The notes below the pieces were generated by a model, which saw only the letters and a list, made by a program, of their open reading frames with translations, was not told where the DNA came from and searched no databases. 64,000 nt of DNA from Dactylonectria macrodidyma (lineage: Eukaryota > Ascomycota > Sordariomycetes > Hypocreales > Nectriaceae), in contig JAGMUV010000053.1 in NCBI GenBank assembly GCA_020744425.1, forward strand, positions 62,001 through 126,000. The letters are read 5' to 3'. Positions 54,433 through 64,000 of the stretch are shown piece after piece. How positions within the stretch are numbered: position 1 is the stretch's first letter; each line of letters starts with the position of its first letter. The translations under genes were made by a program, and so were the position numbers.

Positions 54433-56979
54433 ATATCACGATTTCGATCGATTTTTTGCAATTAGTCGTGAAACCGAGTCCCTTTTCATTAATGACGATA
54501 ATTTCACGCCAATTGATGAATTTTCCGATGCGTCACAAAGCGAAATCGATCTCCCTACAGACAGCGAGCCGTCTTCATTAGGAACAACCGAAATCTCCTC
54601 AAGAGAAATCCCTCCTCCACCTGAATCGCCGAATTTCCATACCTTCGATGAACTTTTCAACTTCCTTCAAGATTTCTATCTTAACAACGGCGCTGCCCTC
54701 ATAAAAAAAGCTGCTACGAAGAAGCGAGACATCGATGGCACCCCCCAGCTACGATATGTAACGCTGGCCTGCGATCGTTGCGCTGCGGTACGAGCGTCTC
54801 AATCTACAGGCATTCGACAGTCATCAAGCAAGAATATCAACTGCCCGTTCAGAATTGCTGCTAAATGCAGTACAACTACGAACTATTTTTGGATCTATGA
54901 ACCCAGAGGCCGTCACAATCACCCTGCCTCTCACAACCCGTCTGCCCACCTCGTCTTTCGAAGGAGAACTTCAGCACAGCAAAGCCTCGCCAAGTCCTTG
55001 TTCAAATAAATTCCCTTCCTGCACGAGAAATGGGCTAAATGCTTCGCCTGTCATCACTAACGCCGAGTTATTTCACACAAAAAGACATCTACAACGATCG
55101 ACAGCGCCTCCGATCTCAGCTCCTTAATGGTCTAACAGCAACCCAGGCCTGGATTTCTATCCTACGATCACAGGGTCTACGGCATTTCATCAAATATGAA
55201 GATGATGATGAAAATCGCGTCCAGGCAATTCTGTGGACTTATCCTTGGTGTGAGATACAGTGGAAGCGTTTTCCTGAGGTCCTAGGTCTCGACAACACCT
55301 ACAAAACCAACCGCTTCAAAATGCCGTTCTTTTAAGTAACTGGAGTCTCGGATCAGAGGTCTGTCGTAAACTTCGCCTTTGCCCTCATCAATAATGAAAA
55401 GGAGGATGTCTATCTCTGGCTTTGCCGGCAGCTAGATGCATGCAGACAAGACCTTCATCTTCCAACTCCATCTGTGGTCATAACGGATAAGGAAAAGGCT
55501 CTTAAGGACGCCCTAGATCAGGTTTTTCCAGCTGCTCAGCAGCAACTTTGCGTATGGCATATTAACGCTAATGTGAAGGCGAAGATTAGATCACGATGGA
55601 ATTCTGATGACCTCGATGACCTCGAAGACCTCGAAGAAGATAGCTCTGACGCTGATGATGCATCCGAGACTGCGAATACGATTACATCATCTCTTAACGG
55701 CCCACGAGAATACGAACCTAACCTCGACCGCCTAGCATCACAACCAGCATTGCCCCTCGATGACTCGCATAGCCGTGACGGGATGTTTGAGGCATGGAAA
55801 CGTGTCATCTATGCCCCTACAGAGGCTGACTTTGAGGCTCAGTGGAAGAGGCTTAATAACACGTATCCTCTTCAACATCGTATCCTAAATTACATCTCAA
55901 AGGAATATATGGCTTGGCGGCTTCAATGGGCAAAGTGTTATATTGATAACTATCGCAATTTTGGCCAGAGGGTTAACAGCCCAACTGAGACTGCACATAA
56001 GGATGTAAAGTCATTCCTAGTAACCGGCACAGGCGATCTTCTTACCCTTCACCAAGCCCTTGAGATGATGCTTGAGAAGAAAAAGCGAGACTACATTCAC
56101 CGCGCCGCCTATATGAATATGCGTATCCGAACCAAGTTTATCCACCGCGAATGGCTTCGTGATATCAATACGCAAGTCTCCTATGTTGCTGTTGACCTGA
56201 TGGCTCACCAAGCCCGTCTCCCGATAGCGGCACATCATAGCGAGGAAAACCCGTGCCTGAAGCCTCTTTCTGTGTGTACGGGCAAGTTCACACAGCAATT
56301 TGCACATCCGTGTGCTCATCGTATCCTAGAGCGGCTTGAGGCTAATGAGAGCATCCAAAAGCATGATATTCATCCTCGTTGGTCGCTTGAGAAGCATCTC
56401 GTAAGATACCTGCTTATTTATATGTAAATCATGCTAATTTCCACTTCCTAGGACTTCGGACAGCCGCTCCTTCGAATCCGAGACCCCCATATTGCTCAGA
56501 GCCTTCGCGGCCGACCCCGGGCTACAATGAATAAGAAGACAACAGTTCCTTCAAATCTTAGGTCTCTGTACAGCGATGAGACTATCACAACAACAACAAC
56601 ATCATCATCATCATCAACACCATCGTCAACACCATCAACAGCAGCCTCAAGGACGATAAGCCAGAGCCAGAGCCCTAATAACGTACGGCGTATGACTGCA
56701 AGCATCCGCCGAGACCGCACACAAGCCGAAATTAAGGCAGATTTACCCCCATCGCGAGCCTCAACACCATCACAGACACTGTCTTCAACACGGTCTTCAA
56801 CGCAGTCCTCAACTCGATCACGAGCCGGTACAAATACAAGGGGAAGGGGAACAGGAGGCAGACGCAGAAGGGGGGCGCAGGCTAGCTCAAGGCCCTCGGC
56901 AACGCCAACGCCATCCGGCGATAGCTTCATTCCGGCTACTCAATCGTCCCTACGAGATGAAATTGTGGTCAGGCTGTAA
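54433..56979 (+). pseudogene. MULE (Mutator-like) transposase, decayed
   Basis: The N-terminal FAR1-like zinc region is readable (FDELFNFLQDFYLNNG, VTLACDRCAAVRAS, INCPFRIAA, RGRHNHPASH), with a TAA after KSLFK near 55007. The MULE core follows in other frames: KDIYNDRQRLRSQLLNG, then EVLGLDNTYKTNRFKMPFF*VTG with a stop near 55333 and the first catalytic Asp in LDNTYKT. Next is VVITDKEKALKDALDQVFP with QQQLCVWHI, and the long helical domain to 56427. A GTAAGA...TTCCTAG intron leads to a low-complexity Ser/Thr/Arg-rich tail ending LRDEIVVRL at 56979. It resembles Hop-type fungal MULEs. No long inverted repeats could be identified. Confidence 0.82.
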
Positions 56980-57046
56980 GAGATTTCTGTGTGATTCTTG
57001 GTCATCTCTAGCTGCTATAGAAATTTTGGTGTGAAAAGGGGAGGTA

Positions 57047-59262
57047 CCATGCACAACCACCCTTTCGCCAACCCCACCCTTTCGCCACGCAAAAAAAAAA
57101 AAGCACCACCAAAACTCGTCAATTTCACTTACACGAAAGTTGGCCAAAATAAATAGCTACCTAAAAGAAATTACCTCTATTGATTATAGAAATGATTGGA
57201 GGTAATTGTTTTGACTCTGTAAGGCTGTGCGGGGTATGCGATATATGCAGGCCGTGCTATTGAAATATTGTCAGTTCAGTCACCAAGATCCTCACCGCTC
57301 TTTCTCATGTTTTTTGGTCTTTGTCTTTGACAACGACAAAAAAATGCCTATCTCGCGGCTTCGATGGGAATATACAGAGGACGACATGGCTGAGGCTATA
57401 TTGGATATTACTGATAATGGCTTTTCACCCTCTCAAGCGGCTCAGAGACGGGTAGTGCCCCGAAGGACTCTAATCGACAGACTTAACGGCCAGACAGCCG
57501 TGAAAGAACAGATTCAGCCTCGCCGACGTTTGTCCAAGAATCAAGAGGACAGATTGGCTTTCTGGATACTCCGCCAGGAATCCTTGGGCTATGCTCCGTC
57601 CCACAATCAGATCCGCGCTTGCGTCATGGGCTTGTTGAGACAGCAGGGCGAACATTCCGAGTTAGGACGCAATTGGGTGACCAGATTTGTCAACCGCCGC
57701 ACAGACCTGAAGACCAAGATGAGCAGACGTCAAGAAGCCAAAAGGTTTGACTCTTTCACACCTAAGGCAGTTCATTGGTACTTTGATATCACGGAGGGCC
57801 AGTATGGCTGGATCAAGCCTGAAAACACCGTCAACGTTGACGAAGGGGGTATTATGACTGGTTTCGGCAAGCATCTATCTGTATACCTTGTCAGTAATTG
57901 AAATTTGACCGACTAATCCTTTGTATTTAGGCTTAGATAGCCTGGTTGTTGGAAGCGCGGACCCAAAACGGAAGGCATTTCTCAAGGGACCACAAACTCG
58001 AAATTGGACTTCATTTATCGAAGCTGTCACTGCTGACGGCCGCGCCTTAATCCCTGGCATAATCTTCAAGGGGAAAGAACTCCAGAAACAGTGGTTTCTT
58101 GAGGAATTCAAGAAGATAGCAGACTGGTATTACATAACTTCACCTAACGGGTGGACTGACGACCACATTGGCGTTGAATGGCTTGAAAGAGTCTATCTGC
58201 CCCAGACCATGCCTGCCGACGACTCTGACGCGAGACTGATCATTTTAGATGGTCATGGGAGTCATGCAACGGTATGTTCTTCGTTTCCTTCGGCTCAAGA
58301 TCACTACTGAGCGACGGAAGGATGAATGGATGGCCACGTGCTTTTTGAACAACGTTTATTGTTGCTATCTGCCAGGACACTGCTCTCATGGGCTCCAGCC
58401 GTTGGACAATGGAGTATTCAATGCCTCCAAAGCCGCATATCGACGAGAGTTGGAAAAGTTCGCTTCGTTGACTGATTCCACTCCAATGGACAAGGTTAAT
58501 TTCATCAGGGCCTACGCCACGGCTCGTCGAGTTGGAATGACTGAGAAGAACATACTCTCTGGCTGGAGGGTTACTGGAAATTGGCCGATCTCACGTGCCA
58601 AAGCGTTGCGGCACCCAGAAATCCAAGAAGATAGGCCAAAAGGCAGCCCAAGAGCGACTCCCGAACCCACGTCGTATTTTGACTCGGACGATACACCAAA
58701 GACGAGCCGTCAAATTCGTGATCTTGGGCTGAACAAAACACCAAAGACACGAAGGCGGTACAACGTAATAGCCAAGGGCTTTGAGGCTCAACAGCAGACG
58801 GTAGCGGCGCATACTGTGAGGATTGCTAGCCTAGAGGAGGAATTGGCTCGCCTGAAGAGAGGGAAGAAGAGGAAGGCGGTGCCGAATCCTAACAAACGTT
58901 TTATGACTCTTGGTGAGACTCTAGCTGGTGGAGAAGCCATACCATAAGAGGAAACTGAAAATATGCCTGTTGTGGTGGAAGGTGGCTATTCAGGCGAGCA
59001 GGAGTCAGAATCGGAGGCTGGCTCGGTCATTGAGGTCAGAGAGGAAACCATACCCCATCAACCAACCACGCGATCAGGGCGGCTTATCAAAAGACCCAGG
59101 ATTCAATAGATATGTGCAATTATTATTTATAAGACGGACAATTTTGCGTATATCTATCATTTTGGTCAAGCTCTGTGTAAGTAAAGCTGCTGATTTTTGG
59201 TGGTGTTTTTTTTTTTTTGCGTGGCGAAAGGGTGGGGTTGGCGAAAGGGTGGTTGTGCATGG
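57047..59262 (+). mobile_element. pogo-like DNA transposon, copy 3
   Basis: 2,216 bp between TA dinucleotides (57045-57046, 59263-59264). The ends begin CCATGCACAACCACCC and are nearly perfect for about 58 bp. A CCTTTCGCCA motif occurs at 57061 and again at 57078, and inversely at the right end. It carries a three-exon transposase on the plus strand. Confidence 0.92.
57344..58947 (+). CDS. pogo-like transposase, near intact
   Basis: Exons 57344-57866, 57931-58271 and 58321-58947 join in frame for 496 aa. Exon 2 is 341 nt, the same length as in the copy at 1318. A Psq/CENP-B-type HTH (YTEDDMAEAILDITDNG, AAQRRVVPRRTLIDRL) is followed by DDD residues in TVNVDEGG, IILDGHGSH and QPLDNGVF. The C-terminal region has a coiled-coil-like stretch and the basic motif KKRKAVPNPNKR. 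Intron 1 starts with GC (TTCG/GCAAGC) where the sister copies have GT. The frame stops at GEAIP with TAA, whereas the DNA beyond still encodes an acidic tail ending TRSGRLIKRP like the tail of copy 1, so about 55 residues are probably lost. Catalytic parts are complete, so activity is possible. Confidence 0.87.
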
Positions 59263-59264
59263 TA

Positions 59265-60027
59265 AGGAAATCTTAGCGAAATTGCCGAATTTCACGTGAC
59301 AGGTTATATGACTAGCAAAAAGGGGTTATTGAAATAGCACGACTCTCGGAATTAGGCATGATAAATGACCTTCTCGATGGGGGTTGAGAGACTCATAGTG
59401 GGTCTGATGGAGAGCTTGATCGCGTCGCGTCAGTTGCTAAGGGAAGAATTATGGAGGGCTAAGCTCTGGGTACAAATTTGAGCTGTCGGCAGAATCGAAA
59501 TGTGCTAACAAAAGAGGGTCCCGTTCAATTAAAGTTCCTAAAATCCATGCCGCTGTAAGAGTCATGCCGCTGTATCAAAAATGTCATGCCGCTATATCAA
59601 TTCCATTGTGAAAACCTCTGTTAGAAGACCCCAAAGTTCCTTCCACACAACCAAAGGGATATTGATACCACACTGAGAGGACCAAGATCCTACCAACTGC
59701 ACCTCACAAGTGACCGAGCCAAGATCTCTTGTCAGGGACGGCTCTAGTCCGTATCTTAGAGCCGGTGGCCGGCCCCTGGTACTGGTCCAAGTAACAACGG
59801 CGCCGTTTGCCATGGTCTGAGATGAGCACCAAAGGGGGCGTTGCAAAAGCTGTATGCAGACTGATCGACGAATGATATGCTACGCGACATGCCCTGTCGG
59901 AGGATTGCATGTTAGCACCGAAGAGCATTGTTTGGTTAGGGTATTAGATCAGCAGAACTCTATGGCAAAAAAAGATTGTTTTTTCAAAAAGATATTGATT
60001 CATCGATATCCCTCTGGGTGTTGTAGT
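59265..60027. other. intergenic, no gene seen
   Basis: Nothing recognisable. It should include the 3' UTR of the membrane-protein gene on the minus strand. Confidence 0.4.
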
Positions 60028-61433
60028 CTACACGTATGCTTCATTCGCGGTAATCCCAGACCCTTCACTCGTTGGCATGCACTCATCGAAGTGATCCTGG
60101 TAGACATGCGAGCTGCGCTTCAAGTGACGCGTCGACGACTGCGAGCTGCCATCTTCGTCTTCTTCCTCACAGTGTCTCGGCGTGACTGTCACCCGAGTCT
60201 GGACAATCTTCGTGATGCCTTTGGACGCTGGTTTGCTGCTTGTATCCGCCTCGATGTGCGCCTCAGTATGGCTGGAAAACAATTGGTCCGCGGTCTCTAG
60301 ACCGGTCCGATTACCAGAGGACCCGGCCGCCTGGATGTTACCCCTGAGCTTCGACTGCAGCTCTGTACCCTGTGCGTAGTCGTTTTTATGGGAACTGTCA
60401 TAACCCGTAGCACGAGCTACCTTGACAATGAGGGAAGAAATGTTCATCTCGATCTGGAGTTTGATAGTGTAGACAAGAGGATGGAATTGTACGTAACTAG
60501 GAAATGATTGTCAGGCCCAAGGGCGTTTGAAGCAACTCATTGGACGAGACTTACATAAAACCGTTGCCGATAGACATGCTACCGATAAGAATAACCTGGG
60601 TACCAATGGGTCAGTCTGCAGTCGCGAGCCACTGTTGCCCTCCGAAGGTTTCAAGACTCACGTCGAGGCTCACGGATATTGCCACCATGAACATGTTGAA
60701 CCGGAACAGAGGAGTATACTTGTGGAGCCCATTGGCGATGAGCCTGACTCTGACCAGATAGATGAAGTAGAGGTGCAGACTGGCGTCAATCACTAGGAAG
60801 ATGGCCTTTTCGGTGCGATCGTAATAATGGTTGATATGCACCCACATCTCAGAGATTTGCAGTTGCGCGGGGATCCAGATAATGAAGCCACTGATGTTGA
60901 TGAGGCCCAGTATGATGGCTACGCCCCAACGAATCTTGGCAACATTGCGTTTGTCGATCATAAGGAGGCCGATTCGATTGATAATGATACCGCAGATGCA
61001 CTGGATTTGAATGACCCAAAGAACAACTGCAACAGACGGTCAGCTTTAAGTCCTCCAAAAGTCGATAGGACAAGAGGCGTCATACGCAAAAAGAAGTAAA
61101 TCCAAAAGCTGCGCAACAACTTGTCAGCTCCTCAAGGCTTCCTGTACTATGTAAAGGCATTCTCTCGACAAACCTTGGCTTAATGAAACCCCGAAGAAAA
61201 ACCCAAGCTAAAACACCAATCACCAAGTTGACGATCCATTCTGCCCAAACCATTATCACGTACGGTTGTATGCGCCGAGAACGCTTCCATAGTGCCCACG
61301 TCTGCTGGAGAGCCTTAGTGCCCGAAAAGACTCCCGTCGCGAGTGTGCAGCCCCAGATAATACTGGCGACTAGGAGGTCGTCGAAACTTGGTGGGACTGC
61401 CACATAGGTGTCAGGAACGAGAAAGCCAGGCAT
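60028..61433 (-). CDS. PTH11-like seven-helix membrane protein
   Basis: Four or more exons. From ATG 61433: MPGFLVPDTYVAVPPSFDD, then helices LLVASIIWGCTLATGVF and VIMVWAEWIVNLVIGVLAWVF. After an intron come FWIYFFL and QCICGIIINRIGLLM, then RWGVAIILGLINISGFIIW, KAIFLVIDASLHLYFIYLV and LFRFNMFMVAISVSLDV. A further short exon gives VILIGSMSIGNGF. The cytoplasmic tail (from about 60470) is charged and Ser/Thr-rich, ending NEAYV. The helix order and the ...IWIPAQLQIS...W..IN..YDR.EKAIFLVID pattern fit the fungal rhodopsin/PTH11-like integral membrane family. Function is unknown; members are proposed surface receptors. A possible first exon upstream (MDQTFNLQFGVP, from about 61523) cannot be joined in frame. 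Confidence 0.75.
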
Positions 61434-64000
61434 GCTGGCGAGTTAGTTGCTGAAAATCGATGATTCTCACTGGCTACGGAGCCTGTATGAGGCACTCCAA
61501 ATTGTAGATTGAATGTTTGGTCCATGTCGGTGGTGGTAAAGAGCCGAGTTGGGATCCATTGAGTATATATATTCCTTTGGGGCCACACAAGTAGTCACCG
61601 CGGCTTCACAAAACCTCCTCGTCTCCCCACTATCAAGTACATCCCCAGACTAGTGGGGCTCCTCGCGTTACACAGACTGGCTATCATCATCAAGCGTAGC
61701 CTGGTTCTCGGGTTGGGTCACGCCAATGTGTCACGCCAATGATGGGATCGGCAGTTTTCGAAGCGTGATCGCCGCTGCGAATGGCGGACTCGTGCAAGGG
61801 AAGAGGTCGCCTTAACTTCACGCTAGCCCTTCGTTTTTCAGACGCAAACAGTAGGCACCGAGGCGCGCTACACCTATCATAGGAAAGGATCTTGAGACTG
61901 TGAGCATCGCACAAAGAATGCTATGGGTCACTAAGAGAAAACCATGGATGTTTGAAGATCGAGCTTATTGCTTGATGGGAATGTTTGATATCGACATGCC
62001 CCTACCGCATGGATAAACATAAGGGGCCTTTATCAGACGTTCGGAGAAGATAAAGCAGCCCCTGAATCATGATAGCATCCTTGCCTGGCAATCTATAGCT
62101 CAGAGCAACGGTGACAAGGGTAATAAGGTAAACTCCGTGGGAGTAGCGTTCTGGGCAAGGTTCATTGCAACACTAGTTAAAACCAACATTAGCATAGTGC
62201 TCGCTGTTTAAGTAGTGGGTGCATAGAACGCTCTGCTAAAGCGTATCTGTAAGAGGCTACAAAATGACATAACACTTAGTGTTTAAACTAGACTCCCTGC
62301 AAAGAGCAACGGCATTCTAAGGTAGGACCGTCGTTGGGCATCAAATGGATTTACCCTTAAAGTTGACTCGGATCTAGAGTTGTTTATCCCAATAAATGAT
62401 CACGTTCAAGGCCGGCGCCAATTTGCAAATTGCCCTAAAATCACTAATTCTTAGCCACACACACCCGTCTCGAGTGCAGATTTGAGGTAGGTGCTGGCAG
62501 TGAGACTTTATCTCCTGCGCCCGCACAGGTTTTGGTAGCAAGGAAGAAAAAACTAAAAAGCCCCGTGGCTTGCTGGTAATCCGCTCTCGGCCCCTGTGAT
62601 ATGATGCTAGCCGCCCGGAGACGCGATCCGGAGCCACGCCACCAAGCCACATCACTCCGCCACAAAGTCATGCTGACACAGGCCTCCTAGACAGGAGAGC
62701 TCCCGACGCAGTCGTTAGGTTTTTAAGTATGTAGGTAAAACACAGGCAGGCTTGCGAACCTGCTCTTCCGAGATTAAGAACTGGATGCAGTGTGTTGAGG
62801 CCGCCTGTTATAAGGTCATGGGGGGTGGAGTATTGTCCCGCTTTCGGCTCAGATACTGAATCTCCAGCCCGTGGCTACCTCGGTAACTGCCGAGGAGGGA
62901 CGCGTGCTGCGCGCTGGCTCAGAGATCGGGGATGCGGGCGTGCTGGCGAGTCATTGCGTGCTCCCAAAGCCAGTCCTGAGGTGTATCAAAATGGCCCCGT
63001 GGAAAGATAACCCGGGGACCTGGAATTCTGATGCAACCCTTACCTGACGAACTATCTGACGAGGCATCGCCAGCAGCTTCATGTATTGTTGTTGGCGGCT
63101 CTGCAGACGATTGGGATGTCTGTGATAATGAGGGCGATGATAGTGGGCTATCTCAGAGGGATTTCATAGGCAATAGGAGATAACAGCAAAACAGCTACTA
63201 GGAGGCATAGGGACAGACAGTGTAAGCGACGATGAGTTAGCATAATAGTATAACACACATGTGTTCTGATGATATCATAGTAGCTTGAAATTCGGGTTGT
63301 TATTTGTTATTGTTATTGTTGATGTTGACTGGAATGCAAGGGCGACCCTTAGTCATGTGCTATTCCATTTGTATCACAGAAAGTAGGGTGGCCGGCGTGG
63401 AATCGGAGCTCAGCCCCTGTCAGCCATAGTTCCTCTGGCCATTTACCTATTTGCACTGGACACATATTCATTCCCTTATTATGTATCAAACACAAGGTGC
63501 TACTAGCATAAAAGGTAGACAGGCGAGTTATTTACTAGAATAGCTACTGATATGACTTGTTATTATGCGAGGTGTTGGTATAGCTGAAATGACCTGCCCC
63601 CCCCCGGCCCGTGCACCGCGCGGGGCAGCAAGGGTGCATCGTTGACGGCGGAAGTCATGTGAAAGTGGCAGATAACAATCCTAACGCCACGGGCCGCTGA
63701 TATCCAGACGTCATGCAAGCGCGACATCTGCTGCTCTTAGCGCTTGAGAGACGAAAACCTTGTGGGTGGGTTCATGAGTCGTAATATCGTGGGTCACGGT
63801 CGCTTTATAGGGATGAAGCATTCAGAGGACAAAAGTTGAAAGGGTCGCGGATTGATTTTGAGCTAGGTGGCGCTGTTCCGTTGGCATTCCCGGAGGGCCC
63901 TGTGAGGGGAAGCAGGTAGGAAGCAGGTACTGGGGCTGCTACCCTGTGATCGACGCTCTCCTTACATGATGTGCCATTTTGTGGCTTGCGGAAGACCGGT
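61434..64000. other. gene-poor terminal stretch
   Basis: About 2.5 kb with no convincing gene. A 50-aa plus-strand frame at 63031-63183 (MQPLPDELSDEASPAASC, acidic, ending RDFIGNRR) resembles the acidic tail of a transposase or regulator but has no conserved motif. The run of C bases near 63597-63606 and the CCGCGCGGGG palindrome near 63617 are the only structured sequences noted. Confidence 0.4.

Noticed and set aside
62374..62671. Two overlapping minus-strand frames of about 75-93 aa
   Set aside because: No recognisable motif, and the two frames contradict each other. Treated as noise.
1..64000. CRISPR arrays, bacterial operons, ribosome binding sites
   Set aside because: No spaced short repeats. 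The gene structure is eukaryotic with spliceosomal introns.

Overview
The window looks like a transposon-rich accessory segment of a filamentous ascomycete (Pezizomycotina) genome, most likely Fusarium-like. Three things point there: short introns of about 45-70 bp with GT-AG (rarely GC-AG) ends, fungal families (Zn2Cys6 regulators, a PTH11-like receptor, a TRI12-type MFS remnant, EthD, GMC oxidoreductase), and the mix of transposons. The genus is an inference from family content, not from a marker gene. About 45% of the window can be assigned to identifiable mobile elements.

Host genes by region. At 1-5 kb lie an EthD-domain protein and a GMC (pyranose-oxidase-like) oxidoreductase on the minus strand, now separated by a pogo-like element. 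At 7.6-21.3 kb lies an aromatic-catabolism group: an intradiol ring-cleavage dioxygenase, a Zn2Cys6 regulator, a decayed gene that may be a second regulator, and a phenol-2-monooxygenase-type FAD hydroxylase. Together these could hydroxylate an aromatic ring and open it between two hydroxyls. At 24-27 kb lie a short gene fragment and a broken TRI12-like efflux pump. At 27.7-36.7 kb is a compact four-gene group: a CocE/NonD-type serine hydrolase, a metallo-beta-lactamase-fold hydrolase, a FAD monooxygenase divergent from it, and a regulator carrying both C2H2 and Zn2Cys6 fingers. At 38.3 kb is an N-terminally incomplete DJ-1/PfpI-like gene, and at 60-61.4 kb a PTH11-like seven-helix membrane protein. 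Most of the rest is transposon or decayed sequence.

Mobile elements. There are three pogo-like elements with DDD transposases (1013-3239, 5059-7190, 57047-59262), two piggyBac-type elements with apparently intact spliced transposases (16046-18289, 39917-42000), one intact hAT (21424-23950), one internally deleted hAT (52457-53822), one Tc1-type element (42108-43492), a nearly complete Tad-like LINE (43681 to about 49300), a 5'-truncated LINE copy (12224-14269), a copia-type solo LTR (5238-5498), a MULE relic (about 54433-56979), and a Crypton (tyrosine-recombinase element, about 49936-54120).

The clearest structural results are these. The Crypton is interrupted by the deleted hAT with a perfect 8-bp target duplication, and its reading frame resumes across the insertion. 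The second pogo element has had its right end replaced by an inverted copy of its left end, and the left arm was then hit by a retrotransposon that left a solo LTR. All three pogo elements carry, in each inverted repeat, two copies of a motif whose sequence differs between elements but whose spacing is 17 bp in every case. A LINE landed 46 bp upstream of the start codon of the Zn2Cys6 regulator. The RNase H domains of both LINE copies lack the usual catalytic aspartates.

Exon boundaries were read by eye from splice consensus and frame continuity and may be off by a base or more. They are least certain in the two regulators and the multi-exon monooxygenase.
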